Assembly: GCA_051531935.1 (NCBI GenBank)
Contig: JAOPTR010000016.1
Span: forward strand, 496,001-560,000
Reading direction: 5' to 3'
Source: OCS116 sp051531935
GTDB lineage: Bacteria > Pseudomonadota > Alphaproteobacteria > Rhizobiales > OSC116
DNA: 64,000 nt
Shown here: in pieces, positions 51,380 to 61,229 of the stretch
How positions within the stretch are numbered: the first letter of the stretch is position 1
Layout of the letters: every line of letters starts with the position of its first letter
Notes under the pieces: model-generated
Databases searched by the model: none
Told to the model about the DNA's origin: nothing
The model's input: only the letters and a program-made list of their open reading frames with translations
Translations under genes and position numbers: made by a program

Positions 51380-53383
51380 TTAGCCCTCAATTCGGCCAAA
51401 ATCTGCAATATTCAAAGTTGCATTTCTAATCATAGCCAATAGTTTTAAACGGTTTATACGAATTGCCGCTTGGTCATCATTCACTTTAACATCATCAAAA
51501 AATGCGTCAACTGGTGTGCGTAATTTAGCAACTGCGCTCATCGCAGCTGTAAAATCTTCAGCAATAATGGCTTTTTGTATGTTGCCAAAATTTTCAACAA
51601 TCGTGGCATATAATGCTTTTTCAGCAGCCAATGATAGCAAGCTTTCATCAACATCGACATCAAAGCGCGTATCGTCTTTTTTCTCTTCAATACGCAAGAT
51701 GTTGTTGGCGCGTTTTACGCCAGCAAGTAGGTTTGAACCATCATCAGTTTTCAAAAACTCATCCAAAGCCGCAACACGCTTTTCAACCAAAACAATGTCA
51801 TTTTGGCCTTTAAGCGCAAATATAGCGTCAATCAAATCGTGGCGCATGCCCTTGTCTTTAAAATAAACTTTCAAACGATCAACAAAGAACGATAATAAAT
51901 CTTGCGGAATGTCCAACCGAATTTTACGTTCAAGTAAAATCCGAATAACTCCCAAAGCTGCACGGCGTAAAGCAAACGGATCTTTCGAGCCCGTAGGCTT
52001 TTCGTCAATGCTCCAAAAACTCAATAATGTATTGAATTTATCAGCAAGCGATATGGTCAAAGAAATCAAATTAGTTGGCACAATGTCAGATGGCCCTTGC
52101 GGCGCATAATGTTCGGCCAGTGCTTCAGCCACTTCGGCATCAATGCCTTCTGCCAACGCGTATTGCTGCCCCATATAACCCTGCAATTCAGGCAATTCAC
52201 TCACCATGCCAGTCACCAAATCAGCTTTGCACAAGTCCACGGCCAACAATGTTTTTTCAACGTCAGCACCGGTAAATTCACATAGCATTTCTGCCATTTC
52301 TTTAATGCTGCTCACACGTTCAAATTGGTTACCAATTTTAGCATGGAAGGTAATGGTTTTTAGTTTATCAAGTCGGTCAGCAAGTTTGGTCTTTTTATCG
52401 GTTTCCCAAAAATATTTAGCATCAGATAAACGCGCACGAATAACTTTTTCATTGCCGTGAGTGATTATCTTACCACCATCCGATGCAATCATATTCGAGA
52501 TGGCAACAAAGTGATTGCTCAATTTCTTAGTTTTCGGGTCAATAACCGAAAAACACTTTTGATGGCCTTTAATGGTTTCAATAATCACCCTTTCAGGCAC
52601 ATCAAGAAATTCAGCTTCAAATTCTCCAAGCAATGCCACAGGCCATTCAACCAAACCAGCAGTCTCAGCAATTAAGCCTTTATCATCAATCAATTCTAGG
52701 CCTTGCGCGGCACAAATTTTCTGCGCTTCGTCCAATATCATGGCAGCGCGTTCACTTCCATCCAGCACGACATTCAAGGCGTATAATTTGGCTTTATATT
52801 CAGCAAAGCTTGTCACAGAAAACCGTTCATTATTCATAAATAAATGGCCTTGCGTGCTATCTCCCACAGGTACATTTTCAATTTCAAACGGCACAATCGC
52901 GCCATCAAGCAAGCAAATAATACTTTGCAAAGGGCGCACCCAACGCAAAGAGCCATTGCCCCAACGCATAGATTTCGGCCACGGAAATTTACGAATAAGC
53001 TCAGGCATAGCAGCCGCAATAATATCAGCGGTGTTTTGTCCGGCTTTTTCTATAATAGCAACATGAAATGTCTTGCCCTTAATTTCCTGTTCAACACACT
53101 GTTCAAGCGTAACACCTGCACCGCGCAAAAAACCTTCAATCGCTTTTTCGGGCGCGCCCACTTGTGGGCCTTTGCGCTGTTCTTTTATGTCAGGGGTCGA
53201 TGTCGGTACATCATCAATTTTCACACAAATGCGGCGTGGTGTTGCAAATGTTTCAACAGCGCCAAATTTCAAACCAGCGGCTTTTAACAGGGCCGAAACC
53301 AAACGGCCTAAATCGGCCTTGGCAGTGTTTTGCATGCGTGATGGAATTTCTTCCGAAAATAATTCAATAAATAATTCAGCCAT
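51380..53383 (-). CDS. glyS: Glycyl-tRNA synthetase beta subunit
   Basis: A 667-residue beta chain of the heterotetrameric bacterial glycyl-tRNA synthetase. ELFIELFSEEIPSRMQ at the N terminus, KFPWPKSMRWG (about residues 130-140), IIETIKGHQKCFSVID (about 262-277) and ALRRAALGVIRILLER (about 490-505) are conserved blocks. The C-terminal region is the anticodon-binding domain (VDAFFDDVKVN). The first base of the ATG is the last base of the glyQ stop codon (TAATG), so the two subunits are translated in a coupled way. Confidence 0.97.
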   Translation of the reverse strand: MAELFIELFSEEIPSRMQNTAKADLGRLVSALLKAAGLKFGAVETFATPRRICVKIDDVPTSTPDIKEQRKGPQVGAPEKAIEGFLRGAGVTLEQCVEQEIKGKTFHVAIIEKAGQNTADIIAAAMPELIRKFPWPKSMRWGNGSLRWVRPLQSIICLLDGAIVPFEIENVPVGDSTQGHLFMNNERFSVTSFAEYKAKLYALNVVLDGSERAAMILDEAQKICAAQGLELIDDKGLIAETAGLVEWPVALLGEFEAEFLDVPERVIIETIKGHQKCFSVIDPKTKKLSNHFVAISNMIASDGGKIITHGNEKVIRARLSDAKYFWETDKKTKLADRLDKLKTITFHAKIGNQFERVSSIKEMAEMLCEFTGADVEKTLLAVDLCKADLVTGMVSELPELQGYMGQQYALAEGIDAEVAEALAEHYAPQGPSDIVPTNLISLTISLADKFNTLLSFWSIDEKPTGSKDPFALRRAALGVIRILLERKIRLDIPQDLLSFFVDRLKVYFKDKGMRHDLIDAIFALKGQNDIVLVEKRVAALDEFLKTDDGSNLLAGVKRANNILRIEEKKDDTRFDVDVDESLLSLAAEKALYATIVENFGNIQKAIIAEDFTAAMSAVAKLRTPVDAFFDDVKVNDDQAAIRINRLKLLAMIRNATLNIADFGRIEG

Positions 53384-54360
53384 TATTTCGCACCTTTTTC
53401 ATTTATTGATGTTTTTTTCAAAGAGCCCAATGGCGTTTCCATCCACAAATCCGCACATTTTTTAGACAATGCCCGCACACGCGCAATATAAGCTTGGCGT
53501 TCAGTCACAGAAATCACACCACGTGCATCTAATAAATTAAACAAATGCGAAGCTTTAATGCACTGGTCATAAGCAGGTAACGCCATTTTATAATCATTAC
53601 CTAGTGGGCTTTTAGCAGCGCTTGCATCCACAATAGATTGGCATTCTTTTTCAGCATCTTCAAAATGTTGCATCAGCAAATCGGTATTCGCAACTTCAAA
53701 ATTGTAGCGGCTATATTCTTGCTCATTTTGGTGAAACACATCACCATAGGTAATTTTATCTGCACCTTGGCGGCCGTTGTAATTGAGGTCATAAACATTA
53801 TCAACGCCTTGCACATACATTGCCAAACGCTCAACGCCATAAGTTAGCTCACCCGTAACAGGGCTGCAGTCATAGCCCGCAACTTGTTGAAAATAGGTAA
53901 ACTGGCTCACTTCCATGCCATCAACCCAAACTTCCCAACCAAGTCCCCAAGCGCCAAGAGTTGGGCTTTCCCAATCATCTTCAACAAATCTAATGTCGTG
54001 GTTGGCTTTATCAATGCCAATCACGCTAAGTGATTTAATGTAAAGCTCCTGAATGTCCTTTGGCGATGGCTTCAATACCACCTGAAATTGGTAAAAATGC
54101 TGCATGCGGTTTGGGTTTTCACCGTAGCGCCCGTCAGAGGGGCGGCGTGAAGGCTGTATGTAAGCCGCTTTCCAATCATTCGGCCCCAAAGCGCGCATAA
54201 TCGTAGCGGGGTGAAAAGTCCCTGCGCCCACTTCCATGTCGTAAGGTTGCAAAATCGCGCAGCCATAATCTGCCCAAAAATTTTGCAATGCCATAATCAT
54301 GCCCTGAAAACTATTTTCGGGGCGCATATGCTCTGGAATGCTATTATTTGTGGAAGTCAT
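53383..54360 (-). CDS. glyQ: Glycyl-tRNA synthetase alpha subunit
   Basis: A 325-residue class II aminoacyl-tRNA synthetase subunit containing the catalytic core: FQGMIMALQNFWADYGCAILQPYDMEVGAGTFHPAT at the N terminus (motif 1 region), AYIQPSRRPSDGRYGENPNRMQHFYQFQVVLKPSP (motif 2) and ELTYGVERLAMYVQG (motif 3). ATG at 54360 (MTSTNNSIPEH) has an AGG upstream; 54381 lacks a ribosome site. First gene of the glyQ-glyS-ppdK operon. Confidence 0.97.
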   Translation of the reverse strand: MTSTNNSIPEHMRPENSFQGMIMALQNFWADYGCAILQPYDMEVGAGTFHPATIMRALGPNDWKAAYIQPSRRPSDGRYGENPNRMQHFYQFQVVLKPSPKDIQELYIKSLSVIGIDKANHDIRFVEDDWESPTLGAWGLGWEVWVDGMEVSQFTYFQQVAGYDCSPVTGELTYGVERLAMYVQGVDNVYDLNYNGRQGADKITYGDVFHQNEQEYSRYNFEVANTDLLMQHFEDAEKECQSIVDASAAKSPLGNDYKMALPAYDQCIKASHLFNLLDARGVISVTERQAYIARVRALSKKCADLWMETPLGSLKKTSINEKGAK

Positions 54361-54471
54361 ATAAATGCCTATTAATTTCAAATTATTTTATAAAATTAAT
54401 AAGCAAACCTGCGTGAATCGTCAATAAAAACACGCGGTTTTAGCGGTATTATTCAATATATTGGTTAAAAG

Positions 54472-54678
54472 CTATTTTTTAAGCCGATAAACACCAGTCA
54501 CAGGATCACGTTTTAGCTTTGGCATGTCTTTTATGGCCATTTTAGCGCGCTCGGCAGCACTGCCAGCTTCGCTCACCACATTCTGCGCGACACGCATTTT
54601 TTTGGCGAACCATTTGTAACCTTTGTAAACGCCCATTGCGGCTATTGCTGTGATTAATAATTCAGGCATATCCCTCAT
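54472..54678 (-). CDS. Small membrane-anchored protein, unknown
   Basis: A small protein of about 65-68 residues: one N-terminal transmembrane helix (ELLITAIAAMGVYKGYKWF) followed by a positively charged helix and a C-terminal motif LKRDPVTGVYRLKK, which resembles the KDPxTGVYRP ending of small proteins found near glyQS in rhizobia. Start options are 54678 (MRDMPELL), 54669 (MPELL) and 54714; none has an ideal ribosome site, though GAGGG lies just before 54669. Divergent from the gene at 54745. Confidence 0.65.
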   Translation of the reverse strand: MRDMPELLITAIAAMGVYKGYKWFAKKMRVAQNVVSEAGSAAERAKMAIKDMPKLKRDPVTGVYRLKK

Positions 54679-54744
54679 CCGGTTTAATGTTGCTATTTTA
54701 CATTTAATCATCAATTATGGCATTACAAGGGTAAATCAATAAAA

Positions 54745-55392
54745 ATGAGCAAAAAACTTCAACACACCCCTAAAGCATCACGTTCAGGAGGCTTCGGCGT
54801 CGCTATTTTTGCGTTTATTTTCAGCCTTATTTACAAAATTCCTATGGTGAAAAAACTCACACTCTTCACCAAAAAAACCGCGCTTAATTACCTACAAAAG
54901 CAATTAAAAACCAACCAAAATCAATCCACCAATACCGCCAAACTAACCCAATGGGTAGACAGGCAATGGCTACAACTAGATATTGATGCAGCAGGCGATG
55001 GCGAACCCATCGAAAATTATTTTGACAATGAAGAAAATGTAGATGAGGAAGAAATTCCGGCAAAAACTCTGGGCTATAAGTCCCGCTTCAAGGTCAAAAC
55101 CACCGCAAACCAATTGTCAGTAGCGTCTCCAGATAACCCTGTTCAAACCATCTCCTGGTCAAAAGTCACCAAAATTAACATCTATGTCGAAGATCCAAAT
55201 CCAACCGATAGCGAAGCGTGGATTATCATCATAACTGATGATCAAGTCGCAAGCTTCCCTGAATGGGTCACAGGCCAAGAACAAGCAAAAAAACGTATGT
55301 TTATGCTAAAAGGCTTCGATCGTGAGATCTATAAAACTGCTCTAAATCACCAAAGCGAAGCCACATTTACCGTTTACGAAAAACCAATCTAA
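54745..55392 (+). CDS. Unknown protein, probably membrane-associated
   Basis: A 215-residue protein that I do not recognise. Residues about 15-45 are hydrophobic (GFGVAIFAFIFSLIYKIPMVKKL) and may anchor it or be an interfacial helix; a Gln/Asn/Thr-rich linker follows; then an acidic segment (DNEENVDEEEIPAK) and a C-terminal beta-rich half (LGYKSRFKVKTTANQLSV, SWSKVTKINIYVEDPNP, WIIIITDDQVASFPEWVTGQEQAKKRMFML) resembling a PH-like or YcxB-type module with pattern of strands and a final helix (weak impression). Convergent with the S49 peptidase gene, overlapping by four bases. Confidence 0.65.
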   Translation: MSKKLQHTPKASRSGGFGVAIFAFIFSLIYKIPMVKKLTLFTKKTALNYLQKQLKTNQNQSTNTAKLTQWVDRQWLQLDIDAAGDGEPIENYFDNEENVDEEEIPAKTLGYKSRFKVKTTANQLSVASPDNPVQTISWSKVTKINIYVEDPNPTDSEAWIIIITDDQVASFPEWVTGQEQAKKRMFMLKGFDREIYKTALNHQSEATFTVYEKPI

Positions 55393-56264
55393 AGCCCAAA
55401 TCTCGACCAAACAGCTTTTTCTTCGGCCACTTCTGCCAAGCCATGGGCGACACCAACGCCAATATCACCAGTTCCACCGCCCAAAGCAGCAGGAGTGGAT
55501 GATCCAAACATCTTCTTCAACAAACCTTTTTTGCCCATGCTCACTTCTTTAAAGCGCACTTCAGGGCCAAATTTAGCGCGCATAATGTCATAAACACTGC
55601 CAACACCATCAATTAAACCATGGCCTTCTGCGCGTTTACCTGCCCAAAAATCACCGTTGAATAATGTATCTTCGTCCGATTTTAATTTGTCTTCGCGTCT
55701 ATCGCGCACATGCTGTTTAAACGCATCATGAATATCACCAGACATTTGTCCAATCAATTCCACATCTTCTGGTTTTTCAGGCATAAACATATCAAGCTTA
55801 TTCTTGTTTGTACCAGATGTATAAACGCGGCGGTCAATATCCCATTTCTTAATCAATCTATCCACACCAAAGCTCGACATAATCACGCCAATAGAGCCAA
55901 CAATGCTGGTCTCATGGGCATAAACTTCGTCACCAGCAAGCAATATCCAATAACCGCCAGATGCCGCAACATCTTCGGCAAATGTATATACTGGAACGTC
56001 ATGCTCTTTAGATAATGCACGAATGCGATCATGGATAAGTGCCGATTGCACAGGGCTACCACCAGGCGAGTTAACCGAAATAGCAACGGCATCAACACCG
56101 CTCATTTCAAAGGCTTTTTCCAAAGCGTCTTTAACAGTCACTAAGTTCAATCCAGCCTTAAAACTACCACCCTCACCAATCACGCCAGACAATCGAATGG
56201 TCGCCACTTTGGGATTGTTGGATTTCATTTTTTTCGGCAATATGGGGTCTAAAAACTTAAACAT
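55389..56264 (-). CDS. S49 family peptidase (signal peptide peptidase-like)
   Basis: A 291-residue ClpP-fold serine peptidase of the SppA/SohB family. The catalytic Ser102 lies in AEDVAASGGYWILLAGDEVYAHETSIVGSIGV, after INSPGGSPVQS; the general-base Lys is probably one of those in GTNKNKLD (about 151-158). The N terminus (MFKFLDPILPKKMK) lacks the transmembrane anchor of SppA, so it may be soluble or peripherally attached. It degrades cleaved signal peptides or small membrane peptides by family analogy. The C-terminal 50 residues are Gly-rich and variable. Confidence 0.9.
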   Translation of the reverse strand: MFKFLDPILPKKMKSNNPKVATIRLSGVIGEGGSFKAGLNLVTVKDALEKAFEMSGVDAVAISVNSPGGSPVQSALIHDRIRALSKEHDVPVYTFAEDVAASGGYWILLAGDEVYAHETSIVGSIGVIMSSFGVDRLIKKWDIDRRVYTSGTNKNKLDMFMPEKPEDVELIGQMSGDIHDAFKQHVRDRREDKLKSDEDTLFNGDFWAGKRAEGHGLIDGVGSVYDIMRAKFGPEVRFKEVSMGKKGLLKKMFGSSTPAALGGGTGDIGVGVAHGLAEVAEEKAVWSRFGL

Positions 56265-56325
56265 GTCATTCCTTTAATATCTGTTACACCATATATGGGG
56301 TTAAGGCGTTTCAATACAAGGGTTT

Positions 56326-57114
56326 TTACATTTTTATAGCGTCGCAACGCCTAAATACACCTTCGGCAAAATCAGTCACTTTACCATCATCATGGCGCAA
56401 AATTAATGCGGGCAACATTTTCAATGGTGAGCGACTGCCCTTTTTGGCCTGCAGTAAAAACCGCACAGCAGGGCTGTTTTGTTTGCCAAATATCGGCCGA
56501 ATGCAAATGTCCCCCACTCGGTTTTCCAATATCTTCAATACCGAATATAAATGTTCCATGGGGTAGATTAGGGTCAGGTGGCATTTATTCTTCAAAACAC
56601 GCACCATAAATATAAGCCATTTTTCCAATTCATCATGGCTCATACTATGCGCCAACGCCTTATAGTCATTGTTAGAAACCTTACCTTTAGCAGAATCAAA
56701 AAATGGCGGATTAGAAAATACATGGTCAAAACCATCGGATTTTAAACCCAAATTTTCCATCTCTGCGGCAGAGCTAAAAATATCAGCATGCACAAGCTCA
56801 ATCTGATGCTTAAAACTATTTCCTTCAATGTTAAAACGCGCAAATTCAGCAACATCCGCAAGTTTTTCAACTGCGCTTATATGTGGTTTATTTTCAGCCA
56901 AAGCCATCCGCGCCATATAACATATAGAAGGCGCGCCCACACCGGCTCCCACTTCCAACATTTTCCCCGCCATCATCGGCAGAGCAGCAGCTAATAGCAA
57001 AGCATCCGTCCCTGCACGATAACCTTTTTTGGGTTGCCGCAATGTCACTTTACCATCTAAAAATTCATCATCGCTATAGTTAGTCTGCACGGGTTCAGTC
57101 ATTAGCCTAGTCAT
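56326..57114 (-). CDS. TrmN6-like tRNA1(Val) adenine-N6 methyltransferase
   Basis: A 262-residue N6-adenine methyltransferase. QPKKGYRAGTDALLLAAALP (about residues 29-48) and LEVGAGVGAPSICYMARMA (about 54-72) make the SAM site, and FSNPPFFDSAKG (about 133-144) the NPPF/Y catalytic motif of N6-methyltransferases. Similar to YfiC/TrmN6, which modifies A37 of tRNA-Val. The start overlaps the end of the DUF2007 gene by four bases (ATGA); an ATG at 57102 is also possible. Confidence 0.88.
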   Translation of the reverse strand: MTRLMTEPVQTNYSDDEFLDGKVTLRQPKKGYRAGTDALLLAAALPMMAGKMLEVGAGVGAPSICYMARMALAENKPHISAVEKLADVAEFARFNIEGNSFKHQIELVHADIFSSAAEMENLGLKSDGFDHVFSNPPFFDSAKGKVSNNDYKALAHSMSHDELEKWLIFMVRVLKNKCHLTLIYPMEHLYSVLKILENRVGDICIRPIFGKQNSPAVRFLLQAKKGSRSPLKMLPALILRHDDGKVTDFAEGVFRRCDAIKM

Positions 57115-57326
57115 TGGTTATATTGTTCCGCAAGGGATAAATAAACCTTATGAGCCTCTTCATATTCATCATCAATCACCATAATGCGGCGTTGAAAAGC
57201 CCCAATAGAACCTTCAATCATTGATATATTCTCATCAAAAATAAACGTTTTAATGTCCTCTTGTTCCAATATATTTCGAACATAAGATATAAATACGGGG
57301 TCTAGACTTTCAAACAATAATCTCAT
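57111..57326 (-). CDS. DUF2007 domain-containing protein
   Basis: A 71-residue protein covering one complete DUF2007 domain (a GlnB-like, putative signal-transducing small fold): MRLLFESLDPVFISYVRNILEQEDIKTFIFDENISMIEGSIGAFQRRIMVIDDEYEEA shows the family pattern, with EGSIG and RR conserved. The ATG at 57326 has GGAG just upstream and is preferred to the GTG at 57335. Forms an operon with the methyltransferase; the same pair is common in rhizobia next to the polyprenyl synthase. Confidence 0.9.
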   Translation of the reverse strand: MRLLFESLDPVFISYVRNILEQEDIKTFIFDENISMIEGSIGAFQRRIMVIDDEYEEAHKVYLSLAEQYNQ

Positions 57327-57424
57327 AATCTCCACTCATAAAGTATTTCACAACATTTTGACTTGACGTTATCACAATAAACCCTCAAATAATAAATGTA
57401 ATTCAAATTAAAGAGGCGACAAAT

Positions 57425-58444
57425 ATGGCCGTTATTCTGCAATATAAAAAAGATAGCAAACCAGATCTAGCTTTATTGCTCGAATTAACTAAACACGACA
57501 TGGGTCGAGTGAACGAAAACATCCTTTCACACACAGGCTCTCACGTTAAAACCATTCCTCAAGTTGCCAATTATCTTATTGATAGTGGCGGCAAACGCAT
57601 CCGTCCTATGTTAATGATTGCCGCCTCACAAATGTGCGATTATGAGGGCGATCATCATATTGTCATTTCGACCGCCATAGAATTCTTACACACCGCCACT
57701 TTACTGCATGATGATGTGGTGGATGATAGTGATGTAAGACGTGGCAAACAAGCCGCACGTAAAATTTGGGGTAATGAAAACAGTGTATTGGTTGGCGATT
57801 TTCTGCTAGCTCGTACTTTTAATATGATGGTTAAAACAGGTTCTCTAGACTGCCTAAACAGCCTTTCTGGTGCAGCAGTTACCATTTCCGAAGGCGAAAT
57901 TATGCAGCTCGCCGCGGCTAAAAACACAAGCACAACCGAAGATCATTATCTAAAAATTATCCATGCCAAAACCGCAGCATTGTTTGAAAGCGCTTGCGAA
58001 ATGGGCGCGATGATTTCAGGCGCAAGCGAAGAACAGCGCCAAGCACTACACGCATTTGGCCACAATTTAGGCATTGCCTTCCAATTGGTCGATGATGCGC
58101 TTGATTTTGGCAACGGTTCTGGCCTAGAAGCTCAATTAGACAAAAATATTGGCGATGACTTCCGCGAACAAAAAATCACTCTACCTATTATCTTCGCCTA
58201 TCGTGAAGGTGACAAAGAGGAACGCCAATTTTGGGATAGATGCCTCAAGCATGGCGATCAAAAAGATGGCGACCTAGAATTTGCCATTTCTTTACTTGCC
58301 AAATACGACACTTTACGCAAAACAAAATTACGTGCAGAGCATTATGCTTCTAAAGCTGTGCAGGCCTTGGCTCTATTCCCTGAAAGTGAAATGCGCACAG
58401 CACTAGAGCAAACTGTAGCTTTCTGTATCGCACGTGAAATATAG
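57425..58444 (+). CDS. ispB: Polyprenyl diphosphate synthase (quinone side chain)
   Basis: A 339-residue trans-prenyltransferase that elongates farnesyl or geranylgeranyl diphosphate to the side chain of ubiquinone. GGKRIRPMLMIAAS (about residues 60-73), the first Asp-rich motif LLHDDVVDDSDVRRG (about 96-110), the NSVLVGDFLLARTF segment and the second motif FQLVDDALDFGN (about 220-231) are intact. Chain length (octa or deca) cannot be fixed; most relatives make Q-10. AGAGG precedes the ATG. Transcribed divergently from the DUF2007 gene, convergent with ispE. Confidence 0.94.
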   Translation: MAVILQYKKDSKPDLALLLELTKHDMGRVNENILSHTGSHVKTIPQVANYLIDSGGKRIRPMLMIAASQMCDYEGDHHIVISTAIEFLHTATLLHDDVVDDSDVRRGKQAARKIWGNENSVLVGDFLLARTFNMMVKTGSLDCLNSLSGAAVTISEGEIMQLAAAKNTSTTEDHYLKIIHAKTAALFESACEMGAMISGASEEQRQALHAFGHNLGIAFQLVDDALDFGNGSGLEAQLDKNIGDDFREQKITLPIIFAYREGDKEERQFWDRCLKHGDQKDGDLEFAISLLAKYDTLRKTKLRAEHYASKAVQALALFPESEMRTALEQTVAFCIAREI

Positions 58445-58453
58445 CAACGGCTA

Positions 58454-59323
58454 TCACGCAAATTTAGTTGGCTCAACCCACCAGTTTGGGTGAGCCCTCA
58501 CTAGTTTTCCTGCGGCCAATTGCGCTTGCGCTGCCGTGTTGAAAATCGCAAAACAAGTTGCGCCACTGCCACTCATTTGCGCAAACATCGCATCATCACA
58601 CTCATTCAAAGCCTGTAATATAGTGCCAATTTCAGGGCAAATGCCAATGGCTGCCGCCTGCATGTCATTTGTTTGATTTTGTAAAAATTCAACCATTTCC
58701 TGTGTATCAGCAATTTTATGCGCTGGCCTATCAGCAAACCGATAAGCTGCAATTTCATTCTTGGCATTCAGCTCCGTAAATATTTTGGCAGTCGATACCG
58801 CTTGGTTTGGGTTGACTAAAACTGCGTTTAATTCAGGCAAATTCGGCCATTCAAGTAAATCTTCGCCAATACCCGACATAATTACGTTTTTACCACCAAA
58901 GCATACAGGCACATCAGCGCCCAACTTCAACAACATATCGTCAATATCGTCTTGTTTATTATATGCCTGCATAAGCAGTTTTATCGCCATGGCAGCGTTG
59001 GATGAACCACCACCAATGCCCGATGCAACAGGTAGGTTTTTTACAAGTTTAAACGCACCGACAATCTCAATGTCAAAATGCTGCGCAAATTGCCGTGCCG
59101 CTTTCATAATCAAATTACCGGAAACCGCAAAACCCGCCAATTCACTGGCATACGGCCCCGTAATTTCCAAACTTAGCGGGCTGTCATTAGTGCTAAAACT
59201 AAGCTCATCACCAACATCAGCAAAGGTCACCAAGCTTTCCAAAATATGGTAATTATCTGCTCGTTTGCCGAGAATATGTAAAAATAAATTTATCTTTGCG
59301 GGGCATAATGTCTTAAATAACAT
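58454..59323 (-). CDS. ispE: 4-diphosphocytidyl-2-C-methyl-D-erythritol kinase
   Basis: A 289-residue GHMP kinase of the MEP pathway. The N terminus CPAKINLFLHILGKRADNYHILESLV carries the substrate-binding Lys, LPVASGIGGGSSNAAMAIKLL (about residues 93-113) the ATP-binding GHMP motif, LGADVPVCFGG (about 131-141) the catalytic Asp, and MSGSGATCFAIF (about 247-258) the third motif. It overlaps neither neighbour; a 6-base gap separates it from the TPR gene upstream on the same strand. Confidence 0.95.
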   Translation of the reverse strand: MLFKTLCPAKINLFLHILGKRADNYHILESLVTFADVGDELSFSTNDSPLSLEITGPYASELAGFAVSGNLIMKAARQFAQHFDIEIVGAFKLVKNLPVASGIGGGSSNAAMAIKLLMQAYNKQDDIDDMLLKLGADVPVCFGGKNVIMSGIGEDLLEWPNLPELNAVLVNPNQAVSTAKIFTELNAKNEIAAYRFADRPAHKIADTQEMVEFLQNQTNDMQAAAIGICPEIGTILQALNECDDAMFAQMSGSGATCFAIFNTAAQAQLAAGKLVRAHPNWWVEPTKFA

Positions 59324-59329
59324 TCAAAA

Positions 59330-61117
59330 TTATCCGTTATCAGCTTTTACAAGTGGTTCATTTAACTTGGCTTTTTTCAAGTCCAATGCGTCTAACCCGT
59401 TTTGAAGCTTAAACTCTACATCATCATAATTAATTTCAGGCGATTTGAACACTTTGGCATGTTCCCATCTAAATCTAGCCTCTAATTTTCGGCCTAATTT
59501 CCAATATACATCACCTAAATGGTCACTAATGTCAGCGTTGCTTGGGCTTACCAATTGCGCTCTTTCAAGCTCAATTCTAGCTTCTTCATAACGCTCTAAT
59601 TTATAATATGCCCAACCCAAACTATCAATAATAAAAGCATTTTGCGGCTGTACCAGCAAAGCCTTACCAATCATATCAAGGCCTTCATCCAAATGAACGC
59701 CCTTATCCACCCAACTATATCCCAGATAATTCAACGCAAACGCATGGTTTGGCTCTAGCTTTAAAGTCTGCTGAAAGTCAGCTTCTGCCGATGGCCAGTT
59801 TTTCAACATGGCATGGCTCACACCACGGTTAAATAACAAACCAGCATCATTAATCGTCAACAATATGCGGCTATCAATCACGCCGCTATAAAACTCAATA
59901 GAGTCGGTATATAATTCATTGCGCTTTAGCATGTCGGCATATGCAAGCGTCACCTCTTCATTATTTTCAGAGGTTTTAATCAATTCTTTCATTTTAGCCA
60001 TAGCCAAACCATTCTGACCGTTCACTTCCAAGTTATTGGCAATGCGGCTCTGGGCTTTCACATAAAAAGGGCTATCAACTTCAAATAATTCCAAAATCTC
60101 GTTGGAGAATATATATTTCTCCATATTTTCAAAATTTCTAGACAATATATCCAAAATATAAGGGTTTTTTGGCGCTAAAAATTGTGCGAGCCGCGCATAA
60201 TTTAAAGATTCATCATAGTTACCCGCACCATAATATATATTGGCTATATGGTAAAAATTATAAGCCATCGCCTCTTTCGGGCTAGCAATAAATGGTTCAG
60301 GTTTTTCGCCAACAGCCAAGCGTTCTCGCGCAGCGGCAATCAATGGATGTTTACCCGCACGGTTTTCAAAATCCTCATATAACGCAAAAGCTTGCTTTTC
60401 TCTTCCAGTACGTTCTAAAAACCGGCCATAAGCATCAATTAAATCAAGCTTGGTTCCACCAAGCAGTAGTGCATTATTATAAAAATTATCAGCGTCTTTC
60501 TGTCTATCTTGCATTTCCGCCAAAATAGCCGAGTTTATCAAATGATAAATCTTATGAAAGCTATTCTCGTTTAATTTATTCAAACTATCGACAGCCGCTA
60601 ACGGGTTTTCATCAGCAAAATTAATCCATGTCGAAAGCAAGTTATAACTCATTTCCGAAATCATGAAGTCATCACCTTCCTCAACATGAGAAATCGCCTG
60701 TTTATAATCTTCATTCTTTAGGTGGTAAGAAGCTAAAAATAGTTTTGATAAATAATGATGCCCAGATTGCGGCAATTCCAAACCTGCAATGGAGTGATAT
60801 TTTTGAGCAAACAACCGCGCTTTATCGTGTTCACCGTTAATAAGGCTAATCACAAACAAGCTTTCAATGACAATCAAATCCTCAGAATCATTCAAATACA
60901 TGCGCATTAAAAAGTCTGCAGCAGCTCGGTAATCTCGGTTCGAGAGCGCTAAATTCGCGGCTAAAAATTGCCCCGAATAAGTGCCTATTGCGTGCGTATT
61001 GGTGCGTGGTAATTCTTGCGATTTAGAATTCACAACCGTCACACTTAACGCCAAAATAGACGTTACAACCGCAGCTTGCTTTAAAAATTTAGTCACCGAA
61101 AATTTCTTAATACTCAT
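59330..61117 (-). CDS. Exported tetratricopeptide-repeat protein
   Basis: A 595-residue protein with a signal peptide (SVTKFLKQAAVVTSILALSVTVVNSKS) and many TPR units across residues about 50-560, clearest in EADFQQTLKLEPNHAFALNYLGYSWVDKG, DSLGWAYYKLERYEEARIELERAQ and DHLGDVYWKLGRKLEARFRWEHA. Likely periplasmic or outer-membrane-lipid associated scaffold; no lipobox Cys is visible. In rhizobia a homologue sits between ispE and ETF-QO, as here. Function unknown. Confidence 0.87.
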   Translation of the reverse strand: MSIKKFSVTKFLKQAAVVTSILALSVTVVNSKSQELPRTNTHAIGTYSGQFLAANLALSNRDYRAAADFLMRMYLNDSEDLIVIESLFVISLINGEHDKARLFAQKYHSIAGLELPQSGHHYLSKLFLASYHLKNEDYKQAISHVEEGDDFMISEMSYNLLSTWINFADENPLAAVDSLNKLNENSFHKIYHLINSAILAEMQDRQKDADNFYNNALLLGGTKLDLIDAYGRFLERTGREKQAFALYEDFENRAGKHPLIAAARERLAVGEKPEPFIASPKEAMAYNFYHIANIYYGAGNYDESLNYARLAQFLAPKNPYILDILSRNFENMEKYIFSNEILELFEVDSPFYVKAQSRIANNLEVNGQNGLAMAKMKELIKTSENNEEVTLAYADMLKRNELYTDSIEFYSGVIDSRILLTINDAGLLFNRGVSHAMLKNWPSAEADFQQTLKLEPNHAFALNYLGYSWVDKGVHLDEGLDMIGKALLVQPQNAFIIDSLGWAYYKLERYEEARIELERAQLVSPSNADISDHLGDVYWKLGRKLEARFRWEHAKVFKSPEINYDDVEFKLQNGLDALDLKKAKLNEPLVKADNG

Positions 61118-61229
61118 CTAACTCAACGTCCCCAGACAAAATCTAATTATCCATAATTTATACTAGATAAGTTTATATAGTCTTTAACTATAGCAAGATT
61201 TTGTCACAATTGTGGGCAAGAATAGATAA

